A DNA stretch of 45,328 nucleotides. It comes from Bdellovibrio sp. CG22_combo_CG10-13_8_21_14_all_39_27 (lineage in GTDB: Bacteria > Bdellovibrionota > Bacteriovoracia > Bacteriovoracales > Bacteriovoracaceae). Numbering within the stretch: the stretch's first letter is position 1; each line of letters opens with the position of its first letter. This document shows positions 7,574 through 14,541 of this stretch, in pieces. Location of the stretch: the NCBI GenBank assembly GCA_002786715.1, contig PCTW01000062.1:1-45328 (forward strand). Direction: 5' to 3'. Made by a program: the position numbers and the translations under genes. Below the pieces are notes generated by a model. It did not search any database, was not told the origin of the DNA, and saw nothing but the letters and a program-made list of their open reading frames with translations.

Positions 7574-7688
7574 ATTTGATCCATATTTGGCCTTTGTTTT
7601 TCATCTTTTCCTTATTTGGGTAGGGACGAGAATTACAAGTCTCTTGTACTGATTTAGATAGAACCTTGGACACTTTTTTGTTACTCAA
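7569..7688 (-). CDS. Possible 39-aa small protein downstream of merR1
   Basis: A TTG-started frame of 39 residues with AAAGGA four bases before the start; the product is basic (for example YPNKEKMKNKGQIW). It begins 20 bases after the merR1 stop and could be translated from the merR1 message. No family recognised; the frame could be chance or a relic of a longer C-terminus. Confidence 0.3.
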   Translation of the reverse strand: MSNKKVSKVLSKSVQETCNSRPYPNKEKMKNKGQIWIKF

Positions 7689-7707
7689 GATTTCCTTTAT
7701 ATACTTT

Positions 7708-8142
7708 TCAAAGAATCTGTCGTTCTAGTTGCCCCCATTTTGCTTCTTGCTGTCCTTCGATTAACTGCTGTGAGGTTTTGTTTTGACGGCAATTTGAAAT
7801 GAGCTTTTTAAGTGTTTTCTCAATACTTTTAAGTTGATTAATTTTTTCTTGGACATCACCAAGTTTTTCACTTGCTCTTTTTAGGACTTGATTACAGCGT
7901 CCCACTGATGGGGCACGCAAATTGATAAACTCTTTTATTTCATCTAGTTTAAAACCAAGTTCTTGGGCACGTTTGATGAATTTAACAGTCTTTACAGCGT
8001 CTTTAGAATAGAGGCGAAATCCTGATGCTTTTTTACTACTTGGCCTTAAAATATTGCGCCGTTCATAATAGCGAAGTGTTTGAATATTTACTCCTGCCAG
8101 TTTTGCTATCTCTCCAATTTGAACAAGTTCTTTTTGTACCAT
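7708..8142 (-). CDS. MerR-family metal-responsive regulator (merR1)
   Basis: A 144-aa dimeric activator. Its N-terminal winged HTH reads IGEIAKLAGVNIQTLRYYERRNILRP, followed by GFRLYSKDAVKTVKFIKRAQELGF and a long dimerisation helix. Comparing with Tn501 MerR, whose Hg-binding residues are Cys82, Cys117 and Cys126, a Cys sits at the first two places (GRCNQV and SNCRQN), but the third is Gln in TSQQLIEG. The metal or its geometry may therefore differ, or a partner supplies a ligand. It is divergent from the thioredoxin-like gene, and both promoters have 20-base spacers with matching dyads. GAGGAT precedes the ATG. Confidence 0.88.
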   Translation of the reverse strand: MVQKELVQIGEIAKLAGVNIQTLRYYERRNILRPSSKKASGFRLYSKDAVKTVKFIKRAQELGFKLDEIKEFINLRAPSVGRCNQVLKRASEKLGDVQEKINQLKSIEKTLKKLISNCRQNKTSQQLIEGQQEAKWGQLERQIL

Positions 8143-8160
8143 TTTATATCCTCACAATTT

Positions 8161-8192
8161 ATTATGCGGTCTATACCTAGGTGTAGAGTCAA
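8161..8192 (-). promoter_or_regulatory. MerR-type promoter/operator for merR1
   Basis: On the - strand: TTGACT (8187-8192), a 20-base spacer and CATAAT (8161-8166). The spacer contains the near-palindrome CTACACCTAGGTATAG (8171-8186 on the - strand). Overlong 19-20-base spacers are the hallmark of MerR-controlled promoters. Confidence 0.7.
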
Positions 8193-8204
8193 GTAGTTTT
8201 ATCA

Positions 8205-8236
8205 TTGACTCGATACTTAGGTATAGGATTTATACT
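8205..8236 (+). promoter_or_regulatory. MerR-type promoter/operator for thioredoxin-like gene
   Basis: TTGACT (8205-8210), a 20-base spacer and TATACT (8231-8236). The spacer holds CGATACTTAGGTATAG (8211-8226), matching 13 of 16 positions of the dyad in the divergent merR1 promoter. Confidence 0.72.
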
Positions 8237-8285
8237 CATGAAACGAAGAAAATAATGAAATTTTCTTAAACGTGAGGATAGAGAT

Positions 8286-8557
8286 ATGACAAAAAGAAAA
8301 ATTGAAGTTTTACGGCTGGTTGTTCTGTTTGTGAACCTACGATGGAGCTTGTAAAAAAATTGGCTTGTGATTCATGTGAAGTTAAGATTTATGATCTTAA
8401 TGCCGGATGTGAGACAAATGAATGCCGTGAAAAGGTCGAAACTTATGGCATAATTCGTGTGCCTGCTGGAGCCGTTGATAGTAAGCTTTTAGAGTGCTGT
8501 CAAAGTGGAAATATAACAGAGGAATCTTTGCGAGCTGCCGGAATTGGAAAGCAGTAG
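8286..8557 (+). pseudogene. Thioredoxin-like protein of the mercury region, frameshifted
   Basis: The ATG at 8286 follows GTGAGGAT at good spacing, but the frame is lost at the TTTT run 8308-8311. Adding one T restores a 90-aa protein beginning MTKRKIEVFTAGCSVCEPTM and running to 8557. It would have a CxxC motif (CSVC) at the usual thioredoxin-fold position, further Cys at CDSC, GCETNEC and ECC, and a cis-Pro-like VPAG. Small proteins of this kind accompany mercury operons and are annotated as thioredoxin or glutaredoxin family. Without correction only an internal ATG at 8342 gives a product, which lacks the CxxC. The lesion may be real or a homopolymer error. Confidence 0.75.
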
Positions 8558-8561
8558 TAAC

Positions 8562-9980
8562 TCAGACGGCACAGCAACTTAAAGACTTAACATCTTTATC
8601 AAAAGTTTGGGCCGCGAGTTTAACCGCCTCACTTAAGGTAAGATAGGGATGTAGTTCTTTTGCAATTTCAGAAATGGGAAGTTGATAACGAATCATTAAA
8701 CTGAGTTCCATTAGCAGTTCGGCCCCTTCTGGGGCTATTATTCTGGCCCCAATGAGTCGATCAGTTCCAGTTTGTCTTAAAAGCTTAATAAACCCTCTGG
8801 TATCTCTCGCTGCGATGGCACGGGGAACATTAGAAAGCTCCAATAGGGAAATATCGTACTCTATGCCTTTCGCTTTTGCTTGGGATTCATTGAGTCCAAT
8901 TCCGGCAATCTGTGGATCAGAAAAAATAACCCATGGAACAACATCGTAGTTTGATGCTCGTGAGTTTCCTGTAAAAGCGTTTTCAGCGGCGAGATTGCCT
9001 TCATAGGCAGCAACATAAACAAGTGCGGGTGTTGCAAGCACATCTCCTGCGGCATATATATTTTCGATGTTTGTTTGGCCAAACTCATTAACCATAATAC
9101 TACCATCAGTATTTGTTTTGACTCTGGCCAATTCAAGGCATAAATTCTTTGTATTGGGCTTTCTTCCTGTTGCAATTAAAATTTTTGAAAAACTCTTTGA
9201 AAATGATTCCTCATCCTTAAAAAGATTCACTAAAACATTGTCACCAGATTTGTTAATCTCCTTAACAGAGGTATGATTTAAAATTTCTATCCCCTCAGTA
9301 CGAAGATAATTCGTCATCCACGCGGAGGCGTCATCGTCCTCTTGGAACAAAATTTCACTTCTTTGAACGATCGTCACTTTAGTTCCTAACCGCGAAAACA
9401 TTTGTGCTATTTCAAGAGCAATATAGCCACCACCGATCACGGCCAGAGTTTCTGGTAGTTCTTGCAACTCAAAAGCTGTTTTACTAGTTAGATATGGAAC
9501 ATTTTCAATTCCGGCAATAGGAGGAATAACGGATTCACTTCCTGTCGAAATGAGTATCTTTTGGACACTAATGATTTGATCCCCCACATTGAGATGGTGT
9601 TGATCACTAAACTTGGCCTCTCCACTTATGAGTTTAATGTTTGGATTTTTATCCAGTACAGACTGATACTTTCCAATTTGAAGACTTTCTACAAGTTGAT
9701 CTTTTTCTTCGACTAATTTCTTAAAATCTACTTTAATCTTCGCAGAGGAAAGTCCCTCGAAGTGAATTTGCTCCGCCTTAAATTTGGCTTCTGCTGCTCG
9801 AATTAATGTCTTAGATGGAACGCAACCAAAATTAACACAAGTTCCTCCAATCGTGCCCTTCTCAATCATGATGATAGACTTTCCAAGCTCGGTTGCTTTT
9901 ATGGCGGCCGCAAAAGCAGCTGAGCCACTGCCAATAATGGCAAAGTCAAAATCATATTGAGGAGATTTACAGCAGTCCAT
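8562..9980 (-). CDS. merA: Mercuric reductase MerA
   Basis: A 472-aa flavoprotein that reduces Hg(II) to Hg(0) with NADPH. It shows the FAD-binding IIGSGSAAFAAA, the redox disulphide GGTCVNFGCVPSK (Cys48 and Cys53), the second dinucleotide fold AVIGGGYIALEIAQ, the FAD-contacting NIYAAGDV, and the C-terminal vicinal Cys pair (Cys469-Cys470) in SLSCCAV that is diagnostic of MerA and absent from lipoamide dehydrogenases. The N-terminal HMA metal-binding domain found in many MerAs is missing, leaving only CC at residues 3-4. The start lies 3 bases after the merP stop. It is the last gene of merTPA. Confidence 0.95.
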   Translation of the reverse strand: MDCCKSPQYDFDFAIIGSGSAAFAAAIKATELGKSIIMIEKGTIGGTCVNFGCVPSKTLIRAAEAKFKAEQIHFEGLSSAKIKVDFKKLVEEKDQLVESLQIGKYQSVLDKNPNIKLISGEAKFSDQHHLNVGDQIISVQKILISTGSESVIPPIAGIENVPYLTSKTAFELQELPETLAVIGGGYIALEIAQMFSRLGTKVTIVQRSEILFQEDDDASAWMTNYLRTEGIEILNHTSVKEINKSGDNVLVNLFKDEESFSKSFSKILIATGRKPNTKNLCLELARVKTNTDGSIMVNEFGQTNIENIYAAGDVLATPALVYVAAYEGNLAAENAFTGNSRASNYDVVPWVIFSDPQIAGIGLNESQAKAKGIEYDISLLELSNVPRAIAARDTRGFIKLLRQTGTDRLIGARIIAPEGAELLMELSLMIRYQLPISEIAKELHPYLTLSEAVKLAAQTFDKDVKSLSCCAV

Positions 9981-9983
9981 GAA

Positions 9984-10271
9984 TCATCCTTTGTTGCATT
10001 GTAGTAGTGTTGCCTTGTATCCAACTGAGTCAATTTTCTTTTTGATTTCATCCGAGTTTGTTTTTGTATCGTTGAATTGCACTTCTGCTTTTTTTTCATC
10101 AAGTGACACTTTTATATCCTCTATACCATCGAGCTTTTTAACGGCAACTTTAGTTGTTATTGTACAAGCCGCACAAGTCATTCCTTCAACCGCAAAACAG
10201 GCCATTTTTGATTCTGCAAAAGCGCCTTGGGCAATAATAGATGCAAATAATGTCAGTAATAAATTTTTCAT
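9984..10271 (-). CDS. merP: Periplasmic mercury-binding protein MerP
   Basis: A 95-aa HMA-fold protein. A signal peptide ends at GAFAES, followed by the metal motif GMTCAAC with two Cys, then KLDGIEDIKVSLDEKKAEVQF and the closing helix. MerP captures Hg(II) in the periplasm and hands it to MerT. A third Cys near the C-terminus (LLQCNKG) is unusual, and one lies just after the signal peptide (MACFAV). It sits between merT and merA, 19 bases after merT. Confidence 0.92.
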   Translation of the reverse strand: MKNLLLTLFASIIAQGAFAESKMACFAVEGMTCAACTITTKVAVKKLDGIEDIKVSLDEKKAEVQFNDTKTNSDEIKKKIDSVGYKATLLQCNKG

Positions 10272-10290
10272 TTTAAATCTCCTCGTTTTT

Positions 10291-10659
10291 TTAAAATATC
10301 CAAGCTACAATATACGGGGAAGCTAAACCTAGTACCGCAATGGCAAATCCTATCCAATAAGCAATGACCATCTTTCGGTACTTTTTGGGATCAGCACAGA
10401 TTGATCCGGGTTCACAAACCTTTCGTTTTTTATAAAGTGTGTACCCAGCAAAACTAAATATGCCAATGACTAGAAAAATAAGTGGAGTTCTAAAGGCATC
10501 GAATTTTGCTAAAGCTGCGGCACCAGATACACCTAAGAGGGTTAGGACAAGTGGCCCGATACAACAAAGGGAAGCTAAAAGCCCTGCCACTGCTCCTGCT
10601 CCGATAAAAGCTCCTGTTCTATTTTCTATTGGTTTTTGATTTTTAATTTTCAACCTCAT
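10291..10659 (-). CDS. merT: Mercuric ion transporter MerT
   Basis: A 122-aa inner-membrane protein with three TM segments. TM1 carries the conserved Cys pair (LASLCCIGPL), and the cytoplasmic loop has the second pair (CEPGSIC), matching MerT, which passes Hg(II) from MerP to MerA. The ATG at 10659 is the likely start; further upstream in-frame codons run into the divergent promoter. It is the first gene of merTPA, driven by a promoter with a 20-base spacer shared with merR2. Confidence 0.92.
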   Translation of the reverse strand: MRLKIKNQKPIENRTGAFIGAGAVAGLLASLCCIGPLVLTLLGVSGAAALAKFDAFRTPLIFLVIGIFSFAGYTLYKKRKVCEPGSICADPKKYRKMVIAYWIGFAIAVLGLASPYIVAWIF

Positions 10660-10674
10660 ATGTCTTCTTGTTCG

Positions 10675-10706
10675 ATTATAAGGTATGTAGTATAGTACCA
10701 AGTCAA
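10675..10706 (-). promoter_or_regulatory. Mercury-responsive promoter/operator of merTPA
   Basis: On the - strand: TTGACT (10701-10706), a 20-base spacer and TATAAT (10675-10680), with the dyad GGTA...TACC in the spacer. On the + strand, TTGTTC (10668-10673) and TATAGT (10691-10696), 17 bases apart, may drive merR2. Confidence 0.75.
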
Positions 10707-10717
10707 GGAGAGATGTG

Positions 10718-11113
10718 ATGAAGACAAAAGATATTACCGACAAAACTGGCATAGATAGAGAAACATTAAGATTTTACGAATCAAAAGGACTCCTGCCAGA
10801 GCTAAAGCGTACAGAATCGGGATATCGCATTTACTCAAATAATACGGTTGATCGTATCAAGTTTATACAGATGGCAAAAGAAGGAGGTTTTACGCTTAAT
10901 GAAATAAAAGAGCTTATTGACTTACAGCAACGTAAAGGTGCATGTAAAACGAGTCGAGACATCGTTAAGATAAAAAAAAATGAAGTCGCTCAAAAGATAA
11001 AAGCCTTGAACAAAATGGACAAAATACTAACTCGATTTATTTCTGAATGTGAGAAAAATGGGGAAGAGGGACTCAAAAAGCCTTGTCATTTTTCATTTGA
11101 TAGTTGCTGTTAA
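10718..11113 (+). CDS. merR: Mercury-responsive regulator MerR (merR2)
   Basis: A 131-aa MerR protein divergent from merT. The HTH reads ITDKTGIDRETLRFYESKGLLP, then SGYRIYSNNTVDRIKFIQMAKEGGFTL. Metal ligands match MerR: Cys in KGACKTS, Cys in SECEKNG and Cys in KKPCHFS, plus a C-terminal CC in FDSCC, so unlike merR1 the Hg triad is complete. It represses and, with Hg(II), activates the merTPA promoter by untwisting its long spacer. AAGGAG lies 7 bases before the ATG at 10718; a GTG three bases earlier is possible. Confidence 0.92.
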   Translation: MKTKDITDKTGIDRETLRFYESKGLLPELKRTESGYRIYSNNTVDRIKFIQMAKEGGFTLNEIKELIDLQQRKGACKTSRDIVKIKKNEVAQKIKALNKMDKILTRFISECEKNGEEGLKKPCHFSFDSCC

Positions 11114-11132
11114 AGCGAAACCGATGGCTTGT

Positions 11133-11531
11133 TCAAACGATTTCTTCCTTTTCGCCTTTTAGAAACCTAAAGACATCGACAAAATCTAAGACAAGGGAGA
11201 CTCCATTGAAGAGAGTAACGACAAGTAGCCAAAGTCTAAAGGCTGAATCTAGAAGCGACCAATTTTTGATTTGGATTAAGCAGAAATACATAAAAGGAAG
11301 CCAGAACAAGATATGACCTAAGCCTAAGAGTCTAACAAACCCGTGTTTAGCATAAATGAATGTCATAATGACCATTGCTCCTATCATGGAAATGAGTGCA
11401 AACTTTCCCTCAAACGTTGTAAAAAAAATGACTCCTCCGACGAAATTAATCATTGAAAGCAGCATGACCCAAATGTTCCAAGGAAAGGGCATGGTGAAAA
11501 TTTTCTTCATAAGCTCGATCATCGTTTTCAT
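11133..11531 (-). CDS. Small integral membrane protein, unknown function
   Basis: A 132-aa protein with about four predicted TM helices (around WVMLLSMINFVGGVIFF, FALISMIGAMVIMTFIYA, LGHILFWLPFMYFCL and FRLWLLVVTLFNGVSLVL). No conserved charged or Cys motifs stand out. It is divergent from the tetR gene and its start lies close to the TetR-like operator, so it may belong to that regulon. AGGAG lies 6 bases before the ATG. It converges on merR2 with a 19-base gap. Confidence 0.75.
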   Translation of the reverse strand: MKTMIELMKKIFTMPFPWNIWVMLLSMINFVGGVIFFTTFEGKFALISMIGAMVIMTFIYAKHGFVRLLGLGHILFWLPFMYFCLIQIKNWSLLDSAFRLWLLVVTLFNGVSLVLDFVDVFRFLKGEKEEIV

Positions 11532-11551
11532 TGAGAGCTCCTAAATATTGG

Positions 11552-11580
11552 TTGATATTTGGACCGATCGGTACTATATT
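11552..11580 (+). promoter_or_regulatory. Promoter and operator of tetR gene
   Basis: TTGATA (11552-11557), a 17-base spacer and TATATT (11575-11580). The spacer contains the perfect palindrome ACCGATCGGT (11563-11572), typical of AcrR/TetR-type operators. Confidence 0.7.
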
Positions 11581-11587
11581 AATTATC

Positions 11588-12175
11588 ATGAGTATTGGAA
11601 GACCACAAGAGTTTAATTATGATGAAGTCCTTGATAGGGCGACTGAAACCTTTTGGATACTTGGCTATGACGGGACCAGTATGGTTGATTTACTAAGCAA
11701 AACGGGACTTTCGAAAAGCAGTTTGTATCAAACCTTTGGCGGCAAAGCTGAACTGTTCCAAAAATGTTTAGAAAATTATACTCGTTTCATGTCAAAGTCT
11801 TTATTGAATGAACTAAAAAAATATGAATCAGGAAAGGATTTTATTGAATATGTATTGATCAGTTCCACAAAAGAAGCAAATTCTAAGACGAAACCTCGAG
11901 GTTGTTTTATAATGAACACGGCCACAGAATTTTCAAAACGAGATTCTGCCATTTTAGGTTATGTCGAAAATGGAATTAGTGAATTTAGAAGAATTTTTAT
12001 CCTTGCTCTTGCAAAGTCTCAAATGAATGGTGAAATTGATAAGCATTTAGATCTCGAAGAAGTATCCTTTTATATAATAAGTGTGATGACTGGCCTAAGG
12101 ACATTGATAAAGGGGGGAATGAAGGAAGCAGAAGCATTAACAACTATAAAGTTGGCAATGACGTGTATTAAGTAA
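11588..12175 (+). CDS. TetR/AcrR-family repressor
   Basis: A 195-aa repressor. The N-terminal HTH reads LDRATETFWILGYDGTSMVDLLSKTGLSKSSLYQTFGGKAELF, a textbook TetR domain. The C-terminal ligand domain has the PRGCFIMNTATEF segment seen in redox- or electrophile-responsive relatives; Cys in RGCF could be a sensor (inference). The ATG lies only 7 bases after the -10 element with no Shine-Dalgarno sequence, so translation may be leaderless. It probably represses itself, the divergent membrane protein and the AhpD-like gene 3' of it. Confidence 0.9.
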   Translation: MSIGRPQEFNYDEVLDRATETFWILGYDGTSMVDLLSKTGLSKSSLYQTFGGKAELFQKCLENYTRFMSKSLLNELKKYESGKDFIEYVLISSTKEANSKTKPRGCFIMNTATEFSKRDSAILGYVENGISEFRRIFILALAKSQMNGEIDKHLDLEEVSFYIISVMTGLRTLIKGGMKEAEALTTIKLAMTCIK

Positions 12176-12193
12176 AAAAAATTAATCAATTAT

Positions 12194-12207
12194 GGACCGT
12201 TTGGTTC
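12194..12207 (+). promoter_or_regulatory. Second TetR-like operator upstream of the AhpD-like gene
   Basis: GGACCGTTTGGTTC matches 11 of 14 positions of GGACCGATCGGTAC (11561-11574) in the tetR promoter. A perfect but orphan Shine-Dalgarno-like AAAGGAGGTG lies at 12227-12236 with no open frame after it. Confidence 0.5.
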
Positions 12208-12329
12208 AAAACATAATGGTAAAATTAAAGGAGGTGGTGGGATTAGTTTTGATAAGTTGAAATAATGAGTGCAGGGTAAAAAGTTCAAATTTTTATAATT
12301 AGTAATACAATAAAGTATTAAGTGGGGTC

Positions 12330-12884
12330 ATGATGAAACATCTAGAAAAAATTTCTAAAAACAACGCAAAAAGTGAATCTTTAGTACTTCTTGAACAAGT
12401 TCAAGAAAAATACTGTTTTATTCCCAATTTAATGAGCACTTTTGCAAATTCGCCAGTGACCTTGAAGGCGTATTTAGCTTTAGCTGACTTGATGGGGAAA
12501 ACTTCGTTTACTTCAGAAGAGCAACAAGCCATTTTACTGGCCACAAGTGTAGAGAATAACTGTGAGTACTGTGTTGCTGCACATTCGATGATTGCTTTAA
12601 AAATGGCCGGAATGAAGAGTGAAACATTAGAGTCAATACTTAAAGGATCAAAAATATCAAATTCAAAAATTGATGCCCTTGTGAAGTTTACCAGAGGGGT
12701 CGTTAAGTCGAGAGGTTTTGTCGATGATTTACTGGTAAAAGAGTTTCTCGCTGCGGGATATGGCCAACAACAAATTCTAGAAGTTGTGCTGGGAGTTGCA
12801 ATGAAAACATTGAGCAACTACACGAATCATTTGGCCGAGACTGAAATAGATGTTCCATTTAAGGAATTTAGCTGGATTAAATAG
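12330..12884 (+). CDS. AhpD-like / carboxymuconolactone decarboxylase family protein
   Basis: A 184-aa all-helical protein of the AhpD superfamily. The core ExxxxxxxxxxxCxxCxxxH is seen as EEQQAILLATSVENNCEYC followed by VAAH, giving a catalytic CxxC and the proton-relay His. Such proteins reduce peroxides through thiol chemistry, though many members are uncharacterised. It follows the tetR gene on the same strand with a 154-base gap that carries a second TetR-like operator, so peroxide or electrophile-inducible expression is likely. Either of two tandem ATGs (12330, 12333) could start it. A bidirectional terminator follows. Confidence 0.88.
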   Translation: MMKHLEKISKNNAKSESLVLLEQVQEKYCFIPNLMSTFANSPVTLKAYLALADLMGKTSFTSEEQQAILLATSVENNCEYCVAAHSMIALKMAGMKSETLESILKGSKISNSKIDALVKFTRGVVKSRGFVDDLLVKEFLAAGYGQQQILEVVLGVAMKTLSNYTNHLAETEIDVPFKEFSWIK

Positions 12885-12891
12885 ACTTTTA

Positions 12892-12924
12892 TAAATGGAG
12901 ATGAAATGACTTTATCTCCATTTA
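12892..12924. terminator. Bidirectional terminator between convergent genes
   Basis: TAAATGGAGAT (12892-12902) and ATCTCCATTTA (12914-12924) form an 11-bp stem with an 11-base loop, with T-rich DNA to the right and A-rich DNA to the left. Confidence 0.8.
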
Positions 12925-12948
12925 TTCATTTTAATTTTTTGTGTGTTA

Positions 12949-13767
12949 TTAAGACTTTTCGTGATCCTGAATTTCGTCATTGATTGTGTAAAAGGGAATA
13001 ATGAGTAACTTAAAAAGCGATATGTATTTAAAGTCTCTGTAGGAGTCGAGACCAATTTTCATTGCAACGTGGCCGTCCTCAGGTTTTTCTTTATAGGTTT
13101 TCAAGAGAAAATCCCAAAACGAAAGGTTAAAACCGAAGTTCTTATTATATTCCTTATCTTTCACTGAATGATGAATTCGATGCATATCTGGTGTTATGAC
13201 TAGAAATCTAAGGACTTTATCGATTGCTGGTGGAATATTGATATTTGAGTGGTTGAACATCGCCATAGAGTTTAAAATGATTTCAAAGAAGAGAATAGAG
13301 TCTGGCGAAGGACCTAAGAGGAGGATGAATAGACTTTTGTAGAGGAAAGAAAAAACGATTTCAATAGTGTGAAATCGATTGCCAGAGCTGACATCTAAAT
13401 CCACATCGATATGATGAATTTTGTGAAATCTCCAGAAAATGGGGAATTTATGAGAGAGAATATGTTGAAAATAAATAAGCAGGTCAAAGATGACCACACT
13501 AAGGATAATTTCAGTCAGATATGAAAGATTTAAAATGTTCAATAGGCCAATTTTATTTCCCCTCAATAATGCAGCAAGAGAAACAAGGCCATAGGGCATA
13601 GAAAGGTGAAGGATTAAGGTATTTAAAAAAGAGAGGCTCAGGTTAGTAAGCCACCTTTTTTTCTTTGGTGCCGTCAACACTCTTTTCGGGATGATCACTT
13701 CGAGAAAGCAAAAGGAAACCAAGAGTATGAAGAAGATTGTTAAACGAAGCTTTAACGAGTCATTCAT
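12949..13767 (-). CDS. Fatty acid hydroxylase / sterol desaturase-family membrane protein
   Basis: A 272-aa non-heme di-iron membrane enzyme. The His clusters of the superfamily are present in order: HILSH, HKIHHID, a further His in FHTIE and FNHSN, and HRIHHSV. At least four TM helices flank them. Such enzymes hydroxylate or desaturate lipids; the substrate here is unknown. The ATG is only 2 bases after the stop of the DUF2063 gene, so it looks like the fourth gene of the bufferin run. That position is normally taken by other accessory genes (DoxX is common), so the linkage is unusual. Confidence 0.88.
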   Translation of the reverse strand: MNDSLKLRLTIFFILLVSFCFLEVIIPKRVLTAPKKKRWLTNLSLSFLNTLILHLSMPYGLVSLAALLRGNKIGLLNILNLSYLTEIILSVVIFDLLIYFQHILSHKFPIFWRFHKIHHIDVDLDVSSGNRFHTIEIVFSFLYKSLFILLLGPSPDSILFFEIILNSMAMFNHSNINIPPAIDKVLRFLVITPDMHRIHHSVKDKEYNKNFGFNLSFWDFLLKTYKEKPEDGHVAMKIGLDSYRDFKYISLFKLLIIPFYTINDEIQDHEKS

Positions 13768-13769
13768 TT

Positions 13770-14540
13770 TTAATAAACTCTTGAGATTATCTTTGTCGTA
13801 ACAATAATGTGAAAAATTTCTAAGAAATCTTGCTGATTTTCAATGTTTGAATCCTCAATGACCGCATCCAATGATAAACCATTTTTAAACTTAGTTAAAA
13901 TATCAAATTGAAACTCAGTAATCTCTTTTGAAAAGAGACTATTCTTGTCTTTGTAGAGAATGACAAACTCTGGATTCTCAAAGTCGAAATGAACGATGTC
14001 TTCTTGCTCCTTTTTTCTTTGATCCCATATTTTATAAACAGCATTTTGAGAACTAAAGAGTTTCACTGCATTTCCAAACTCTAATTTCAGGTGTGGATTT
14101 TCATGAATCTTTAGAAGCTCTGTTAAGGGTACAGAGTCATGTTGCTTCTCATGAAAGAGTTCCTTAAATATCCAATCAAAACGGGCCATATCTTGAATGA
14201 AGGGGATATTGATGGAGTTTTTTAATTCCCCAATAAAATAGGGAAAGGAGTACCCATAGTTTGATAAATTGTATTCGCTAGAATGATGGTTACAGATGTA
14301 CTGTTCACATACTTCAAAAAAAAGTTCATCCCCCATGGAAAACCAAGTGCCTTCGAAAGTTTCACCCAAGGCTTCAGTTAGTCTTGCGATGTAGCCATTT
14401 TGGTGAACCCTCATTGTCTCGACTGAAGATTTTAATTTTCCTGCGGGGATGATATCATCCAGCAACTGTGGAGACTCGATATCTTTGATAATCATTTGAA
14501 CGAATTGATTTTGAAAGTCACTAAACTTATAAATGGCCAT
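13770..14540 (-). CDS. bufC: MNIO partner protein, DUF2063 / BufC-HvfC-like
   Basis: A 256-aa cytoplasmic protein. The N-terminal DUF2063 domain shows FQNQFVQMIIKDI, then SVETMRVHQNGYIARLTEALGETFEGTWFSMGDELFFEVCEQYI, the family pattern (xxRxxIYxxNxxxxLxxALxxxFPxxxxLxG). Partners of this kind recruit the precursor peptide to the MNIO enzyme. The ATG at 14540 lies one base after the MNIO stop and has AAAGAGA upstream; an ATG at 14555 would overlap that gene. Its C-terminal part (residues about 110-256) is less conserved. Confidence 0.85.
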   Translation of the reverse strand: MAIYKFSDFQNQFVQMIIKDIESPQLLDDIIPAGKLKSSVETMRVHQNGYIARLTEALGETFEGTWFSMGDELFFEVCEQYICNHHSSEYNLSNYGYSFPYFIGELKNSINIPFIQDMARFDWIFKELFHEKQHDSVPLTELLKIHENPHLKLEFGNAVKLFSSQNAVYKIWDQRKKEQEDIVHFDFENPEFVILYKDKNSLFSKEITEFQFDILTKFKNGLSLDAVIEDSNIENQQDFLEIFHIIVTTKIISRVY

Positions 14541-14541
14541 A

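Noticed and set aside
8562-11113. Mercury genes as a complete transposon
   Set aside because: No flanking inverted repeats, transposase or resolvase are visible around them; the base composition resembles the neighbourhood.
12401-12817. 138-codon antisense frame over the AhpD-like gene
   Set aside because: The + strand frame has the CxxCxxxH motif and the antisense product has no recognisable features.
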